Source: Streptomyces noursei ATCC 11455
GTDB lineage: Bacteria; Actinomycetota; Actinomycetes; Streptomycetales; Streptomycetaceae
Reading direction: 5' to 3'
DNA: 64,000 nt
NCBI RefSeq assembly: GCF_001704275.1
Contig: NZ_CP011533.1
Coordinates: 7,130,001-7,194,000, forward strand
The notes under the pieces were generated by a model. That model saw only the letters and a list, made by a program, of their open reading frames with translations, did no database searches and was not told the origin of the DNA. The position numbers and the translations under genes were made by a program. Below are positions 46,013 through 54,121 of this stretch, piece by piece. Each line of letters begins with the position of its first letter. Positions within the stretch are counted from its first letter, which is position 1.

Positions 46013-46096
46013 CCGCACCGGCACCCGAAACCCGGCGGGCCGCCCCGACCCGCCGACCCGGCCCGCACCAGCCCCGCACCAGCCCCGGAGGAGCCC

Positions 46097-46873
46097 ATGC
46101 CCAGTCGGCACGCCCTCGTCCGACGCCCCGGTCCCCGCCTCGCCGAGGGCCTGGTCACCCATATGGACCGGCGGCCGGTGGACGTCGCGCTGGCGCTGCG
46201 CCAGTGGGAGGCGTACGTCCAGGTGCTGCACGACCACGGCTGGCGGACCACCGAGGTGGCGCCCGCCGACGACTGCCCGGACGCGGTCTTCGTCGAGGAC
46301 ACCATGGTCGTCTTCCGCAACGTCGCCCTGCTCGCCCGCTCCGGCGCCGGCTCCCGCAGACCCGAGCTCCCGGCCGCCCGCGAGGCCGCCGAGGCGCTCG
46401 GCTGCTCCCTCAACGCGGTCCGCGCCCCCGGCACGCTCGACGGCGGCGACGTCCTGAAGGTCGGGGACACCCTGTACGTGGGCCGCGGCTGCCGCACCAA
46501 CATCGACGGGGTCCGGCAACTCCGCGCCGCCTTCGAGCCGTTGGGCGCCCGGGTGATCGCCGTACCGGTCAGCCGGGTGCTGCACCTGAAGTCGGCGGTC
46601 ACCGCCCTCCCCGACGGCACCGTCATCGGCTACCCGCCGCTGGTCGAGGACTCGTCGGTCTTCCCGCACTTCCGCCCGGTCCTGGAGGAGGCCGGGGCGC
46701 ACGTCGTCCTCCTGGGCGGCGACGCGCTGCTGATGGCCGCCTCCGCACCCCGGACCGCCCAGCTGTTCACCCGCCTCGGCTACCGCCCGGTGCCCGTCGA
46801 CATCAGCGAGTTCGAGAAGCGGGAGGGCTGTGTCACCTGCCTGTCGGTGCGCCTGCGCGAACTGACGGAGTGA
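46097..46873 (+). CDS. ddaH: Dimethylarginine dimethylaminohydrolase
   Basis: 258 residues of the amidinotransferase fold. Residues matching the catalytic set are Glu 67/Asp 68 (VFVEDT), His 163 (RVLHLKS) and Cys 248 (GCVTCLSVRLRE). DDAH hydrolyses methylated arginines to citrulline and methylamines. The gene follows a GntR regulator and has CCGGAGGAG upstream. Broader arginine-deiminase-like activity is the alternative. Confidence 0.88.
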   Translation: MPSRHALVRRPGPRLAEGLVTHMDRRPVDVALALRQWEAYVQVLHDHGWRTTEVAPADDCPDAVFVEDTMVVFRNVALLARSGAGSRRPELPAAREAAEALGCSLNAVRAPGTLDGGDVLKVGDTLYVGRGCRTNIDGVRQLRAAFEPLGARVIAVPVSRVLHLKSAVTALPDGTVIGYPPLVEDSSVFPHFRPVLEEAGAHVVLLGGDALLMAASAPRTAQLFTRLGYRPVPVDISEFEKREGCVTCLSVRLRELTE

Positions 46874-46942
46874 GCGGCGCACCGCACCAGCGGAGCTGAC
46901 GGAACATCATCCGCGCGACGCGGCAGCGGGCATCCTCGCCCC

Positions 46943-47250
46943 ATGAGCAACCTCGACCTCCGCCCCACCCCCACCCGCTGCGGCGGCAACCGCCACACCG
47001 GCCCGGTCCGCGAACTCCAGGCCGGCAAACAGGTCCCGCTCGGCGAGAGCACCCTGGTCCGCCGTCTGCTGCCCAACCTGGGCCGTGCGCCCGGCTGTGG
47101 GTCGCCCTGCCCGACGCCCACCGCGCCACCGTCATCCTCGGCGAACTGGACGGCGCCGCCTCGCCCGGCACCACCTTCACCCCGCTGATGGGCGCCGACC
47201 TCGCCCTCGCCGCGGGCACCGACGCCCGACTCCCGCTCCCCGTAACGGCG
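46943..47250 (+). pseudogene. Degenerate pirin-family gene
   Basis: The first 45 or so codons from ATG 46943 read MSNLDLRPTPTRCGG and LGESTLVRRLLPNLGR, the N-terminus of a Streptomyces pirin. The reading frame then breaks near 47090. In another frame RLWVALPDAHRAT is followed at once by VILGELDGAASPGTTFTPL and GADLALAAGTDARLPL, pieces of a pirin C-terminal half. The metal-binding His region that should lie between is gone, the second part is itself shortened, and the end runs into the neighbouring gene. This is a remnant with at least one large internal deletion and cannot be functional. Confidence 0.7.
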
Positions 47251-48363
47251 TTACAGATACAGCCCCGACGCCGTGCCCCGGGGCTGGGTCGGCAGCCCGG
47301 CGGGCCGGGTGCCGCGGCGGAGGGCGTAGAGCTCGGCCAGGGTGGCGCCGTCGCGGCCGACGCCCTCCTCGGTGCCGAGCCAGGCGACGGCCTCCGGGCG
47401 GGTCAGCGGGCCGATCTCGATCCGGGCCAGGCAGCGGCCGGGGCGGACCACCGCGGGGTGCATCCGCTCCAGGTCCTCGTTGGTGGTGACGCCGACCAGG
47501 ACGTTGCGGCCCTGGCCCAGGAGGCCGTCGGTGAGGTTGAGCAGGCGGGAGAGCGCCTGGCCCGCGGCGTGCTTGGCCTCGCCGCGGATCAGTTCGTCGC
47601 AGTCCTCCAGCAGGAGCAGCCGCCAGCGGCTGCGGCCGGTGGCGTCGTCCTCCCCGATGGCGATGTCCATCAGATAGCCGATGTCGCCGAACAGCCGCTC
47701 CGGGTCCAGTACGCAGTCCACCTGGCACCACTCCCGCCAGGACCGGGCGAGGGTGCGCAGCGCGGAGGTCTTGCCCGTGCCGGGCGGGCCGTGCAGCAAC
47801 AGCAGCCGCCCGGCGATCTCCTCGGGGGAGACCGTCATCAGCCGGTCCAGCTCCGCGGCCACCGGCGCGGTGTAGTTGGCGCGGATCTCCTCCCACGTCC
47901 CGGCGCCGATCTGCCGGGTGGTGCGGTGCGGGCCGCGGCGCGGGGAGTAGTACCAAAAGCCCATCGGGACGTTCTCCGGCTGGGGGTCGGGGGCGTCCTC
48001 GGCGCCCTCCGTGGCCTGCCCGAGCACCTTCTCGGCGAGTTCGTCGGTGACCGCGGTGACCGTCACGTCGGCGCCGCGGTTCCAGCGGGAGACCAGCAGC
48101 GTGAAGCCGTCGCCCTCGGCGAGGGTGGCGCCGCGGTCGTCGTCCCGGGCCGAGCGCAGGATCCGGACCCCGGGCGGCAGCAGCGTCCGCCCGGACTTCA
48201 CCCGGTCGACCGTGCGGCTCCGGGCGTACGGCTGCTCGCCGTTGGCGAACCGGCCCAAGAAGAGCGCGTCGACGACATCGGACGGGGAGTCGCTGTCGTC
48301 CATCGTCAGCCGGAGCGGCAGGGATTCCTCGGCGCGGGAGGACGGGACCCGATCGGCACACAT
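47251..48363 (-). CDS. AAA-type ATPase (DUF5925-like N-terminal domain)
   Basis: 370 residues. The C-terminal half is an AAA ATPase: Walker A GPPGTGKTS, Walker B LLLLEDCDELI, sensor 1 VLVGVTTNED, and an arginine-finger region HPAVVRPGRC. The N-terminal half (SDVVDALFLGRFANGEQPYARSRTV...) resembles the DUF5925 domain of uncharacterised actinobacterial ATPases. The start is uncertain: ATG 48363 or ATG 48303, neither with a clear ribosome site. Role unknown. Its 3' end abuts the decayed pirin gene. Confidence 0.82.
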   Translation of the reverse strand: MCADRVPSSRAEESLPLRLTMDDSDSPSDVVDALFLGRFANGEQPYARSRTVDRVKSGRTLLPPGVRILRSARDDDRGATLAEGDGFTLLVSRWNRGADVTVTAVTDELAEKVLGQATEGAEDAPDPQPENVPMGFWYYSPRRGPHRTTRQIGAGTWEEIRANYTAPVAAELDRLMTVSPEEIAGRLLLLHGPPGTGKTSALRTLARSWREWCQVDCVLDPERLFGDIGYLMDIAIGEDDATGRSRWRLLLLEDCDELIRGEAKHAAGQALSRLLNLTDGLLGQGRNVLVGVTTNEDLERMHPAVVRPGRCLARIEIGPLTRPEAVAWLGTEEGVGRDGATLAELYALRRGTRPAGLPTQPRGTASGLYL

Positions 48364-48513
48364 ACCGGCATGATCCGCCAGACCGGCCGCCCGCGTACAA
48401 GGATTATCCGAGCCACGCCGCCCGCCCGGCGCCGGACCGGTTGTCCGCGGGCGGTGCGCGCGCCGGAACGCGCCCTGTGCGCGCCCGTCGGACCCGTCCT
48501 AGGGTGGTCCGCC

Positions 48514-48738
48514 GTGCGACGTCGAGGTGGGGAACGTCAGGGGCGGCCGGACGGGCCGGAGCGAGCGAGCGGCGGGCGCCTGCGGGGGCGCCAGGGGACG
48601 GCCTTCGGGGTGGCGGTGGTGGTCGGGGTAGCCGCGCTGGTGCTGCTGCTGGTGATGTGCGGGGCGGGGGGCGAGCACCGGGACGCGTCCCGGGCGAGAA
48701 CGGCGCCCGGGGGAGCAATTGCCACCGGCCGCCGCTGA
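48514..48738 (+). CDS. Small single-span membrane protein (hypothetical)
   Basis: 74 residues from a GTG: a basic N-terminus of about 30 residues, one membrane helix (VAVVVGVAALVLLLVMCGAG) and a polar tail. TAGGGT ends 8 nt before the GTG, fitting a leaderless start. No family is recognised. The codon pattern is compatible with coding, but the ORF is short, so confidence is modest. Confidence 0.45.
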   Translation: MRRRGGERQGRPDGPERASGGRLRGRQGTAFGVAVVVGVAALVLLLVMCGAGGEHRDASRARTAPGGAIATGRR

Positions 48739-48832
48739 GGGGCCGTCCGGGCGGGGCGCCCACTGACGGCGCAATGGGCCCGGTGCCGCGCCGGCCCTCC
48801 GGAGACTGGCAGACGCCGATCCGAGGTGCCCG

Positions 48833-49558
48833 GTGGAAGGAGCCGATCCCGTGGAGCCGCCGAGCGGAGCCGCCCTGACGGTGGTCATGGTGTGCCTGAC
48901 CGTGGTGACCGGCGTGCTCGACGCCGCCAGCTTCCTGACCCTCGGTCATGTCTTCACCGCGACCCAGACCGGCAATCTGCTCTTCCTCGGCTTCGGCATC
49001 GCCGGGCAGGGCGGGCTGCCGGTGGTCGCGACGGTGGTCTCGCTCGGCGCGTTCCTGGTCGGGGCGGTCGCCGGGGCCCGGCTGGAGTCCGTGCTGGCCA
49101 CCCGTCGGCGGCCGTGGTTCCCGGTGGCCCTGCTGGTCGAGGCGGCGCTGCTGGCCGGCGCGGCGGCGGCGTGCTGGGGGTCCGGCCCGGCCCGCGGGCT
49201 GACGGCCGGTCAGCGCTGCGCGGCCATCGCGCTGATGGCGATGGCGATGGGGATGCGCAACGTCACCGCGATGCGGGTGGCCGCCCCGGACCTGACCACG
49301 ACGGTGGAGACCCGTGCGATGACGGCCCTGGTGAGCGGTTCGGCGCTGGGTGGCGACCGGCTGCTGGGCTACGGCAGCCACGCCGTGCCCCGCCGGCTCA
49401 GCTCGGTGGGCGCGATGCTGCTGGGCGGGTTGCTGGGCGCCTGGCTGATCGGGCTGGGTACCCGTACGCCGCTGGTGGTGCTGTTGGCGGCGGTGACGGT
49501 GGCGGCCACCGCCCTCCTCGTCCCCGGGCTCGCCCACGGGCGGAACGCCGACGGCTGA
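48833..49558 (+). CDS. DUF1275 (YoaK-like) membrane protein
   Basis: 241 residues with six or so hydrophobic helices. It begins with the family pattern TVVTGVLDAASFLTLGHVFTATQTGNLLFLG and has GMRNVTAMRVAAPDLTTT in the middle. The function of YoaK proteins is unknown. GTG start after GGAAGG; converges on the subtilisin-like protease gene. Confidence 0.88.
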   Translation: MEGADPVEPPSGAALTVVMVCLTVVTGVLDAASFLTLGHVFTATQTGNLLFLGFGIAGQGGLPVVATVVSLGAFLVGAVAGARLESVLATRRRPWFPVALLVEAALLAGAAAACWGSGPARGLTAGQRCAAIALMAMAMGMRNVTAMRVAAPDLTTTVETRAMTALVSGSALGGDRLLGYGSHAVPRRLSSVGAMLLGGLLGAWLIGLGTRTPLVVLLAAVTVAATALLVPGLAHGRNADG

Positions 49559-49581
49559 CCGGCCGGCCGTCGGCGTCCGCA

Positions 49582-49601
49582 CCCGCCGGGCCCCCGGCGG
49601 G
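49582..49601. terminator. Possible bidirectional terminator
   Basis: CCCGCCGGG and CCCGGCGGG form a 9-bp stem with a very short loop between the convergent DUF1275 and protease genes. Opening one or two base pairs would give a workable loop. Confidence 0.4.
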
Positions 49602-49635
49602 GCCCGCTACCGGGTGGCCCGCGGGGGGTGCCCCG

Positions 49636-50874
49636 TTACGGGACGATCTTCAGCAGCTTGTTGGGCGAGCCGCTGCCGGGGTTGGTCACGGTCCCGGAGG
49701 TGGCGCCGTTCACCAGGGCCGTGGCGACCTGGGCCGGAGTGGCCGTGGGGTGCCCGGCGAGATAGACCGCGGCGGCGCCCGCGACGTGCGGGGTGGCCAT
49801 CGAGGTCCCGGAGATGGTGTTGGTGGCGGTGTCGCTGGTGTTCCAGGCGCTGGTGATGCTGCTGCCGGGCGCGAAGAGGTCCACCCGGGAGCCGTAGTTG
49901 GAGTACGAGGCGCGGGCGTCGGTCGAGGTCGTCGCGCCGACGGTGATGGCCTCGGGGACCCGCGCGGGGGAGTGGTTCTGCGCGTTGTCCCCCGAATTGC
50001 CGGCCGCGATGGCGTAGGTCACGCCGCTCTTGATGGAGTTCTGCACGGCGGCGTCCAGGGCCGCGTCCGGGCCGCCGCCCAGCGACACGTTCGCCGCCGA
50101 CGGGCCCTTGTGGTTCTTGGTGACCCAGTCGATGCCCGCGACCACCTGGGCGGTGGTGCCGGAGCCGGAGTCGTCCAGCACCCGCACGGCGACGATCTTC
50201 GCCTTCTTGGCGACGCCGTACGACGAGCCGGCGATGTTCGCCGCGACGTGGGTGCCGTGGCCGTTGCCGTCCTGGGCGACGTTGTCGTTGTCGATCGCGT
50301 CGTAGCCGTTGGACGCCCGGCCGCCGAACTCCCGGTGGGAGATCCGGACCCCGGTGTCGATGACGTACACGGTGGCGCCCGAGCCGGCGGTGGCGGGGTA
50401 GGCGTACTTCTTGTCCAACGGCAGCTTCGCCTGGTCGATCCGGTCCAGGCCCCAGGACGGCGGGTTGTTCTGGGTGTCCAGGGCGTGCACGGTGCGGTCC
50501 TGGTAGACGCGGTCGACGGCGGGGTCGGCCGCCAGCCGTCTCGCCTGGGCCTCGGACAGGGTGGCGGCATAGCCGTTGAGCGCGGCCGTATAGGTGCGCT
50601 TGACGGTGCCTCCGTAGGCGGATATCACGCCGCGGCCGTCCGCCGACGCGGCCTTGAGACCCGCGGTCGGCTTGAGCGTGACGAGGTAGCTGCCGTGCAC
50701 CGCGTCGGCGGCACCGGCACCGACGACGGTGCCCTGGGCGGGCGCCGCCTGGGCGGGCAGGGCCAGGACGCCGAGGGTGGCGGCGGCCGTGGCGGCGGTG
50801 ACCGCCGTGGCGATCCGCAGGGTGGTGGAACGCCGGCGGGCGGCGTGGGGGGTGGTGGAACGCATCACTGCCAT
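49636..50874 (-). CDS. Secreted subtilisin-like protease (S8, proteinase K type)
   Basis: 412 residues from the ATG at 50874 with GAGGAGGAC upstream. The order is a signal peptide (to about 43), an I9 propeptide (SYLVTLKPTAG to DRTVHAL) and the mature domain. The triad is Asp 173 (VIDTGVR), His 206 (NGHGTHVA) and Ser 358 (GTSMATPHVAG), with oxyanion Asn 293. It is an extracellular scavenging protease. The Lys P1 residue of the SSI at 26286 makes that inhibitor an unlikely tight partner for this enzyme. Confidence 0.93.
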   Translation of the reverse strand: MAVMRSTTPHAARRRSTTLRIATAVTAATAAATLGVLALPAQAAPAQGTVVGAGAADAVHGSYLVTLKPTAGLKAASADGRGVISAYGGTVKRTYTAALNGYAATLSEAQARRLAADPAVDRVYQDRTVHALDTQNNPPSWGLDRIDQAKLPLDKKYAYPATAGSGATVYVIDTGVRISHREFGGRASNGYDAIDNDNVAQDGNGHGTHVAANIAGSSYGVAKKAKIVAVRVLDDSGSGTTAQVVAGIDWVTKNHKGPSAANVSLGGGPDAALDAAVQNSIKSGVTYAIAAGNSGDNAQNHSPARVPEAITVGATTSTDARASYSNYGSRVDLFAPGSSITSAWNTSDTATNTISGTSMATPHVAGAAAVYLAGHPTATPAQVATALVNGATSGTVTNPGSGSPNKLLKIVP

Positions 50875-51187
50875 CGCGAGGGAGTCCTCCTCATCGGTGG
50901 CGCGCCGTGGTGCGCGCGCGGGGTGGGCGTACGGGTCCGTACGCAATCGGCCGATCCGTGAAAGTCCGTGACCGTCCGTCAAAAGATTCGATGAGTCGCA
51001 CGCAGGTATCAAGAGTCCCAACGGGATGTCATATGCGCGTCATGGAAAGGCAATGCCGCCGCAGTGAGCAACCTGACAGAACAGCAGATTTGTCATGAAC
51101 TCTGTACGAGTTTTGGCATGGACACTTCCGGCCACGCGGGACTCCTGGTACCACGGATCGCGCAGAGATCCTGCTATGGGAGGTTCC
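50875..51187. other. Divergent promoter region of protease and SGNH hydrolase
   Basis: About 310 bp, AT-richer than average in its centre (about 50980-51120), with no supported gene. Promoters for both secreted enzymes should lie here, but I could not fix a clear -35/-10 pair. A weak 5-bp hairpin (GGATC/GATCC, 51155-51171) lies just upstream of the SGNH ribosome site. Confidence 0.4.
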
Positions 51188-51994
51188 ATGAGAGTGTCCC
51201 GTTTTGCGGCATTGACATCCGCCTTCTTCGTTGCTTCGTCGCTCGCGCTCACCGGCGCAGGCGCTGCGGCGGCAGCCCAACTCCCCGCCGCCGGAGGCTA
51301 TGTGGCCCTCGGCGACTCCTACTCCTCCGGCGTCGGCGCCGGCAGTTACGACAGCGGCAGCGGTGCCTGTAAACGCAGCACCAAGTCCTATCCGGCCCTC
51401 TGGGCGGCGGCGCACTCCCCGTCGTCCTTCGCTTTCACCGCATGTTCAGGGGCCCGAACGGGTGATGTCGTCAGTGGTCAGCTCGGCCCGCTCGACTCCG
51501 CCACGAGTCTGGTCAGCATCACCGTCGGCGGCAACGACGCCGGATTCGCCGACACCATGACGACCTGTGCCCTCCAGGGCGAGAGTGCCTGCCTGGCCCG
51601 GATCGCCCAGGCCCGCGCCTACATCGACAACACCCTCCCCGGCAAGCTCGACACCGTGTACGCGGCCATCGCCGACAAGGCGCCGTCCGCCCGTGTCGTC
51701 GCCCTGGGGTACCCGCACTTCTACAAGCTCGACGGCTCCTGTGTGGCCGGCCTCACCGAGAAGTCCCGCGCCGCCGTGAACGCCGCCGCCGACGACATCA
51801 ACGGCGTCATCGCCAAGCGCGCCGCCGACCACGGCTTCACCTTCGCCGATGTCAACTCCACCTTCGCCGGCCACGAGCTGTGCTCCGGCAGCCCGTGGTT
51901 GCACAGCGTGACCTACCCCGTCGACGAGTCCTACCACCCCACCGCCGCAGGTCAAGCCAGCGGCTACCTCCCGGTGTTCGGCTCCGCTGCGTGA
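51188..51994 (+). CDS. Secreted SGNH/GDSL hydrolase
   Basis: 268 residues; ATG preceded by GGGAGG. After a signal peptide ending AAAA the SGNH blocks follow: GDSYSSG (Ser 44), GGND (about 114-117) and DESYHP (His about 250). Six Cys could form three disulfides, as in Streptomyces extracellular lipases of this family. It probably hydrolyses lipid or acyl esters outside the cell. A 12-bp terminator follows. Confidence 0.9.
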   Translation: MRVSRFAALTSAFFVASSLALTGAGAAAAAQLPAAGGYVALGDSYSSGVGAGSYDSGSGACKRSTKSYPALWAAAHSPSSFAFTACSGARTGDVVSGQLGPLDSATSLVSITVGGNDAGFADTMTTCALQGESACLARIAQARAYIDNTLPGKLDTVYAAIADKAPSARVVALGYPHFYKLDGSCVAGLTEKSRAAVNAAADDINGVIAKRAADHGFTFADVNSTFAGHELCSGSPWLHSVTYPVDESYHPTAAGQASGYLPVFGSAA

Positions 51995-52009
51995 TCCTCC
52001 GTGTACGGG

Positions 52010-52039
52010 GCGCGGGGGAGGGGGCTTCCTCCTCCGCGC
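52010..52039 (+). terminator. Terminator after the SGNH hydrolase gene
   Basis: A 12-bp stem (52010-52021 with 52028-52039, one G-U pair) around a 6-nt loop, 16 nt after the stop. Confidence 0.7.
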
Positions 52040-52234
52040 TCCGGCCTCCCCGGCAACCTCCAGCGGGCGCCCAACTCGCCCTGGCACGCGCGCTGTACGT
52101 GACATTCCGTATGGTGTTCGTCAACGTCAAGGCATGGCAGGTGAATCCGTTGACCGGTCTGCACGCGTGTCCTCCAAGAGAGATAGGGTTACCCTGCCCG
52201 TTGGCCGGGTGCCCTCGTACGGGTGGGGAGAGTC

Positions 52235-52498
52235 ATGGAACAGATAACAATGCGCAGCAGGGCGCGGGTCCCTGCCATCACATGCGGGAGCAGCGCGTCC
52301 AGCGCGCGGCTCGACCGCCATCTCGCGGTGCTCGGCGGTCCCGCCATTCCGCAGCGCGAGGTGGAGGGGGCCACGTCGTTGATGCAGGAGCTCACCGCGC
52401 GTGACCACACGCGCATCACCAAGAGCCGCGGCCACCGGGTGTCGCTGTTCGCACCGCTGCGCAGGCTCCGCCGCTCGCTCTTCGGCGGCCACGGCTGA
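52235..52498 (+). CDS. Small conserved Streptomyces protein, function unknown
   Basis: 87 residues; ATG preceded by GGGGAG. The protein is basic, with SRARVPAITCGSSASSARLDRHLAVLGGPA, then LMQELTARDHTR and a C-terminal Arg-rich LFAPLRRLRRSLFGGHG. There is no signal peptide or membrane span. I have the impression of similar short proteins in other Streptomyces but cannot name a domain. The clear ribosome site and the terminator after it support a real gene. Confidence 0.6.
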   Translation: MEQITMRSRARVPAITCGSSASSARLDRHLAVLGGPAIPQREVEGATSLMQELTARDHTRITKSRGHRVSLFAPLRRLRRSLFGGHG

Positions 52499-52580
52499 GC
52501 AGTCTCTGAAGCGGCACCACCGGCTCAGGCAACCCACCGTCCCGGCTCGGCGCAGCACCGCCGGCCGGTGCCGCCTTCTC

Positions 52581-52607
52581 ACCACCCGTCACCTCGTGGC
52601 GGGTGGT
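52581..52607 (+). terminator. Terminator between the small ORF and the ISP-domain gene
   Basis: ACCACCCG pairs with CGGGTGGT and the stem extends inward to about 12 bp with a 3-nt loop, followed by a T-rich stretch. It serves convergent genes. Confidence 0.75.
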
Positions 52608-52655
52608 CCTTTGTGTGCCCGCGGGCGCGCCCTTCCCGCCGGCTCGGGGTGCGAC

Positions 52656-53924
52656 TCACAAGAGCGCGAACTGGCCGTCCGGGCCCTCCTCCCGGTGGTC
52701 CAGCACGGACGCCGGCCGGGCCGCCGCGGCCGGCACCGGCAGCACCCCGGCGGACCGTAGCTCCGCCGCCCCGATCCGCGGACCGGCCGCCACCGCCCGC
52801 GTCAACTGCGCCACCTCCGGCTCCAGTTCGGCCAGCAGCGCCAGGACGGTGACCAGCTCCAGCAGTTCCGAGGTCCACTCCTGCGGCCAGGCCGCGGGCC
52901 GCAGCGCCGCCAGCGAGCCGGCCTCGGCGGGCTCGCCGCCGGCCGCACCGGGCGCGCAGCGCTGCGCGAACCACTCCTCCAGCACCCGTACGCCCCCGGC
53001 ATGGAACTTCCAGGCACCCGCCGGCACCGGCGAGATCCGGCCGTCGCCGAGCAGCAGCGCCTGGTCGTCGGGGTCGTAGGCGAGGGTCGCGGGCAGTCCG
53101 TGGGCGGGCAGCGCGGCCCGCACGTAGGGTCGCCGACCGCCCGGCAGGCGCGGTCGCCCGCCGGGCCCGTTCGGGCCGTCGCCCTGGTGGGCGCCCCAGG
53201 TGCACAGCCACAGCAGCCGGCCGCCGAGCGCCGTCCCGCGGTCCCAGAGCGCCGGGTCGGCGGTGAGCGGCACCGTGGTGCCGGCGGGGGAGTGCTCCGC
53301 GGTGGCGACGATCCAGGCGAGCAGCTCGGCCGGGCGGACCGGACGGTCCAGGCGGCGGGCGAGGAGGTCCGTCAGCCCGGGGGCGAGGTTGGGCTCGGCG
53401 CCGCCGGGCCGGCGGTGCAGCGGGTGGATCCGGCCGGGCCGGCCGGCCGGGGAGCGTCCGTCCGGGAGCAGCGCGGAGGGCACCACCGCCGGGCCCGGGG
53501 TCTGCGGGACATGGCCCAACTCCACCAGGAACACCTGGTGTTCGTCGGCGACCCGCCACAACTCCGGGCGGGCCGCGTCGATCAGCCGGTGGTCGGGCAG
53601 CAGCCACTGCCGGTCGAACGGCCCGTGCAGCACCCGCACCGGCTCCGGGCACGGGCCGACCGCCCGGGACAGCCGTGCGGTGGGGGTGGCCCGCCCGGGG
53701 AGCTGACCGACCGCGGAGTGCAGGGTGCGGGCCCGGGAGGGGCGGAACAGCCGCTCGCGCGCCGCCGGGTCCGCGGCCGCCAGGGCCTGCCAACGGGCGC
53801 GCAGGGTGGCCGGATCCGGTCCCGTCACCCAGGAGCGGCCGAGCCGCAGCGGCGCCACGGACCACGGCATCAGATCGGACAGCCGTGGCGCGTCACGTCC
53901 TGGCGCGCCCTGCTTCGCCGTCAC
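52656..53924 (-). CDS. Orphan Type ISP restriction-modification C-terminal domain protein
   Basis: About 422 residues; the GTG at 53924 is chosen because GGGAGGGG lies 6 nt upstream. The segments RLFRPSRARTLHSAVG, HGPFDRQWLLPDHRLIDAARPELWRV and HRRPGGAEPNLAPGLTDLLA match the C-terminal specificity domain of Type ISP enzymes such as LlaBIII. The nuclease, helicase and methyltransferase parts are absent, and no such gene adjoins it. It therefore cannot be a restriction enzyme on its own and is more likely a repurposed DNA-binding or other protein. Confidence 0.65.
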   Translation of the reverse strand: MTAKQGAPGRDAPRLSDLMPWSVAPLRLGRSWVTGPDPATLRARWQALAAADPAARERLFRPSRARTLHSAVGQLPGRATPTARLSRAVGPCPEPVRVLHGPFDRQWLLPDHRLIDAARPELWRVADEHQVFLVELGHVPQTPGPAVVPSALLPDGRSPAGRPGRIHPLHRRPGGAEPNLAPGLTDLLARRLDRPVRPAELLAWIVATAEHSPAGTTVPLTADPALWDRGTALGGRLLWLCTWGAHQGDGPNGPGGRPRLPGGRRPYVRAALPAHGLPATLAYDPDDQALLLGDGRISPVPAGAWKFHAGGVRVLEEWFAQRCAPGAAGGEPAEAGSLAALRPAAWPQEWTSELLELVTVLALLAELEPEVAQLTRAVAAGPRIGAAELRSAGVLPVPAAAARPASVLDHREEGPDGQFALL

Positions 53925-54121
53925 GCGGAGCCCCTCCCGCAACCGTTGGTCGACCCCGGCATGGTAGGCCCTGGCGGCGCACTCCCGCCCGCCGGCCGTC
54001 GTCCGGGCAGGCATCCGCGCCGGGGGTGTCCGACCGCCGGAAGCGCCCTGAGGCGGTCTTCCGCGTGCTGATCTTGGCGGAGTACGGTCCTGACCGGAAC
54101 ACCTGCCGAGGGAGGGCCGCC

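Noticed and set aside
52656..53924. A functional restriction-modification system
   Set aside because: Only the C-terminal specificity-like part is present; no nuclease, helicase or methyltransferase motif is found nearby.
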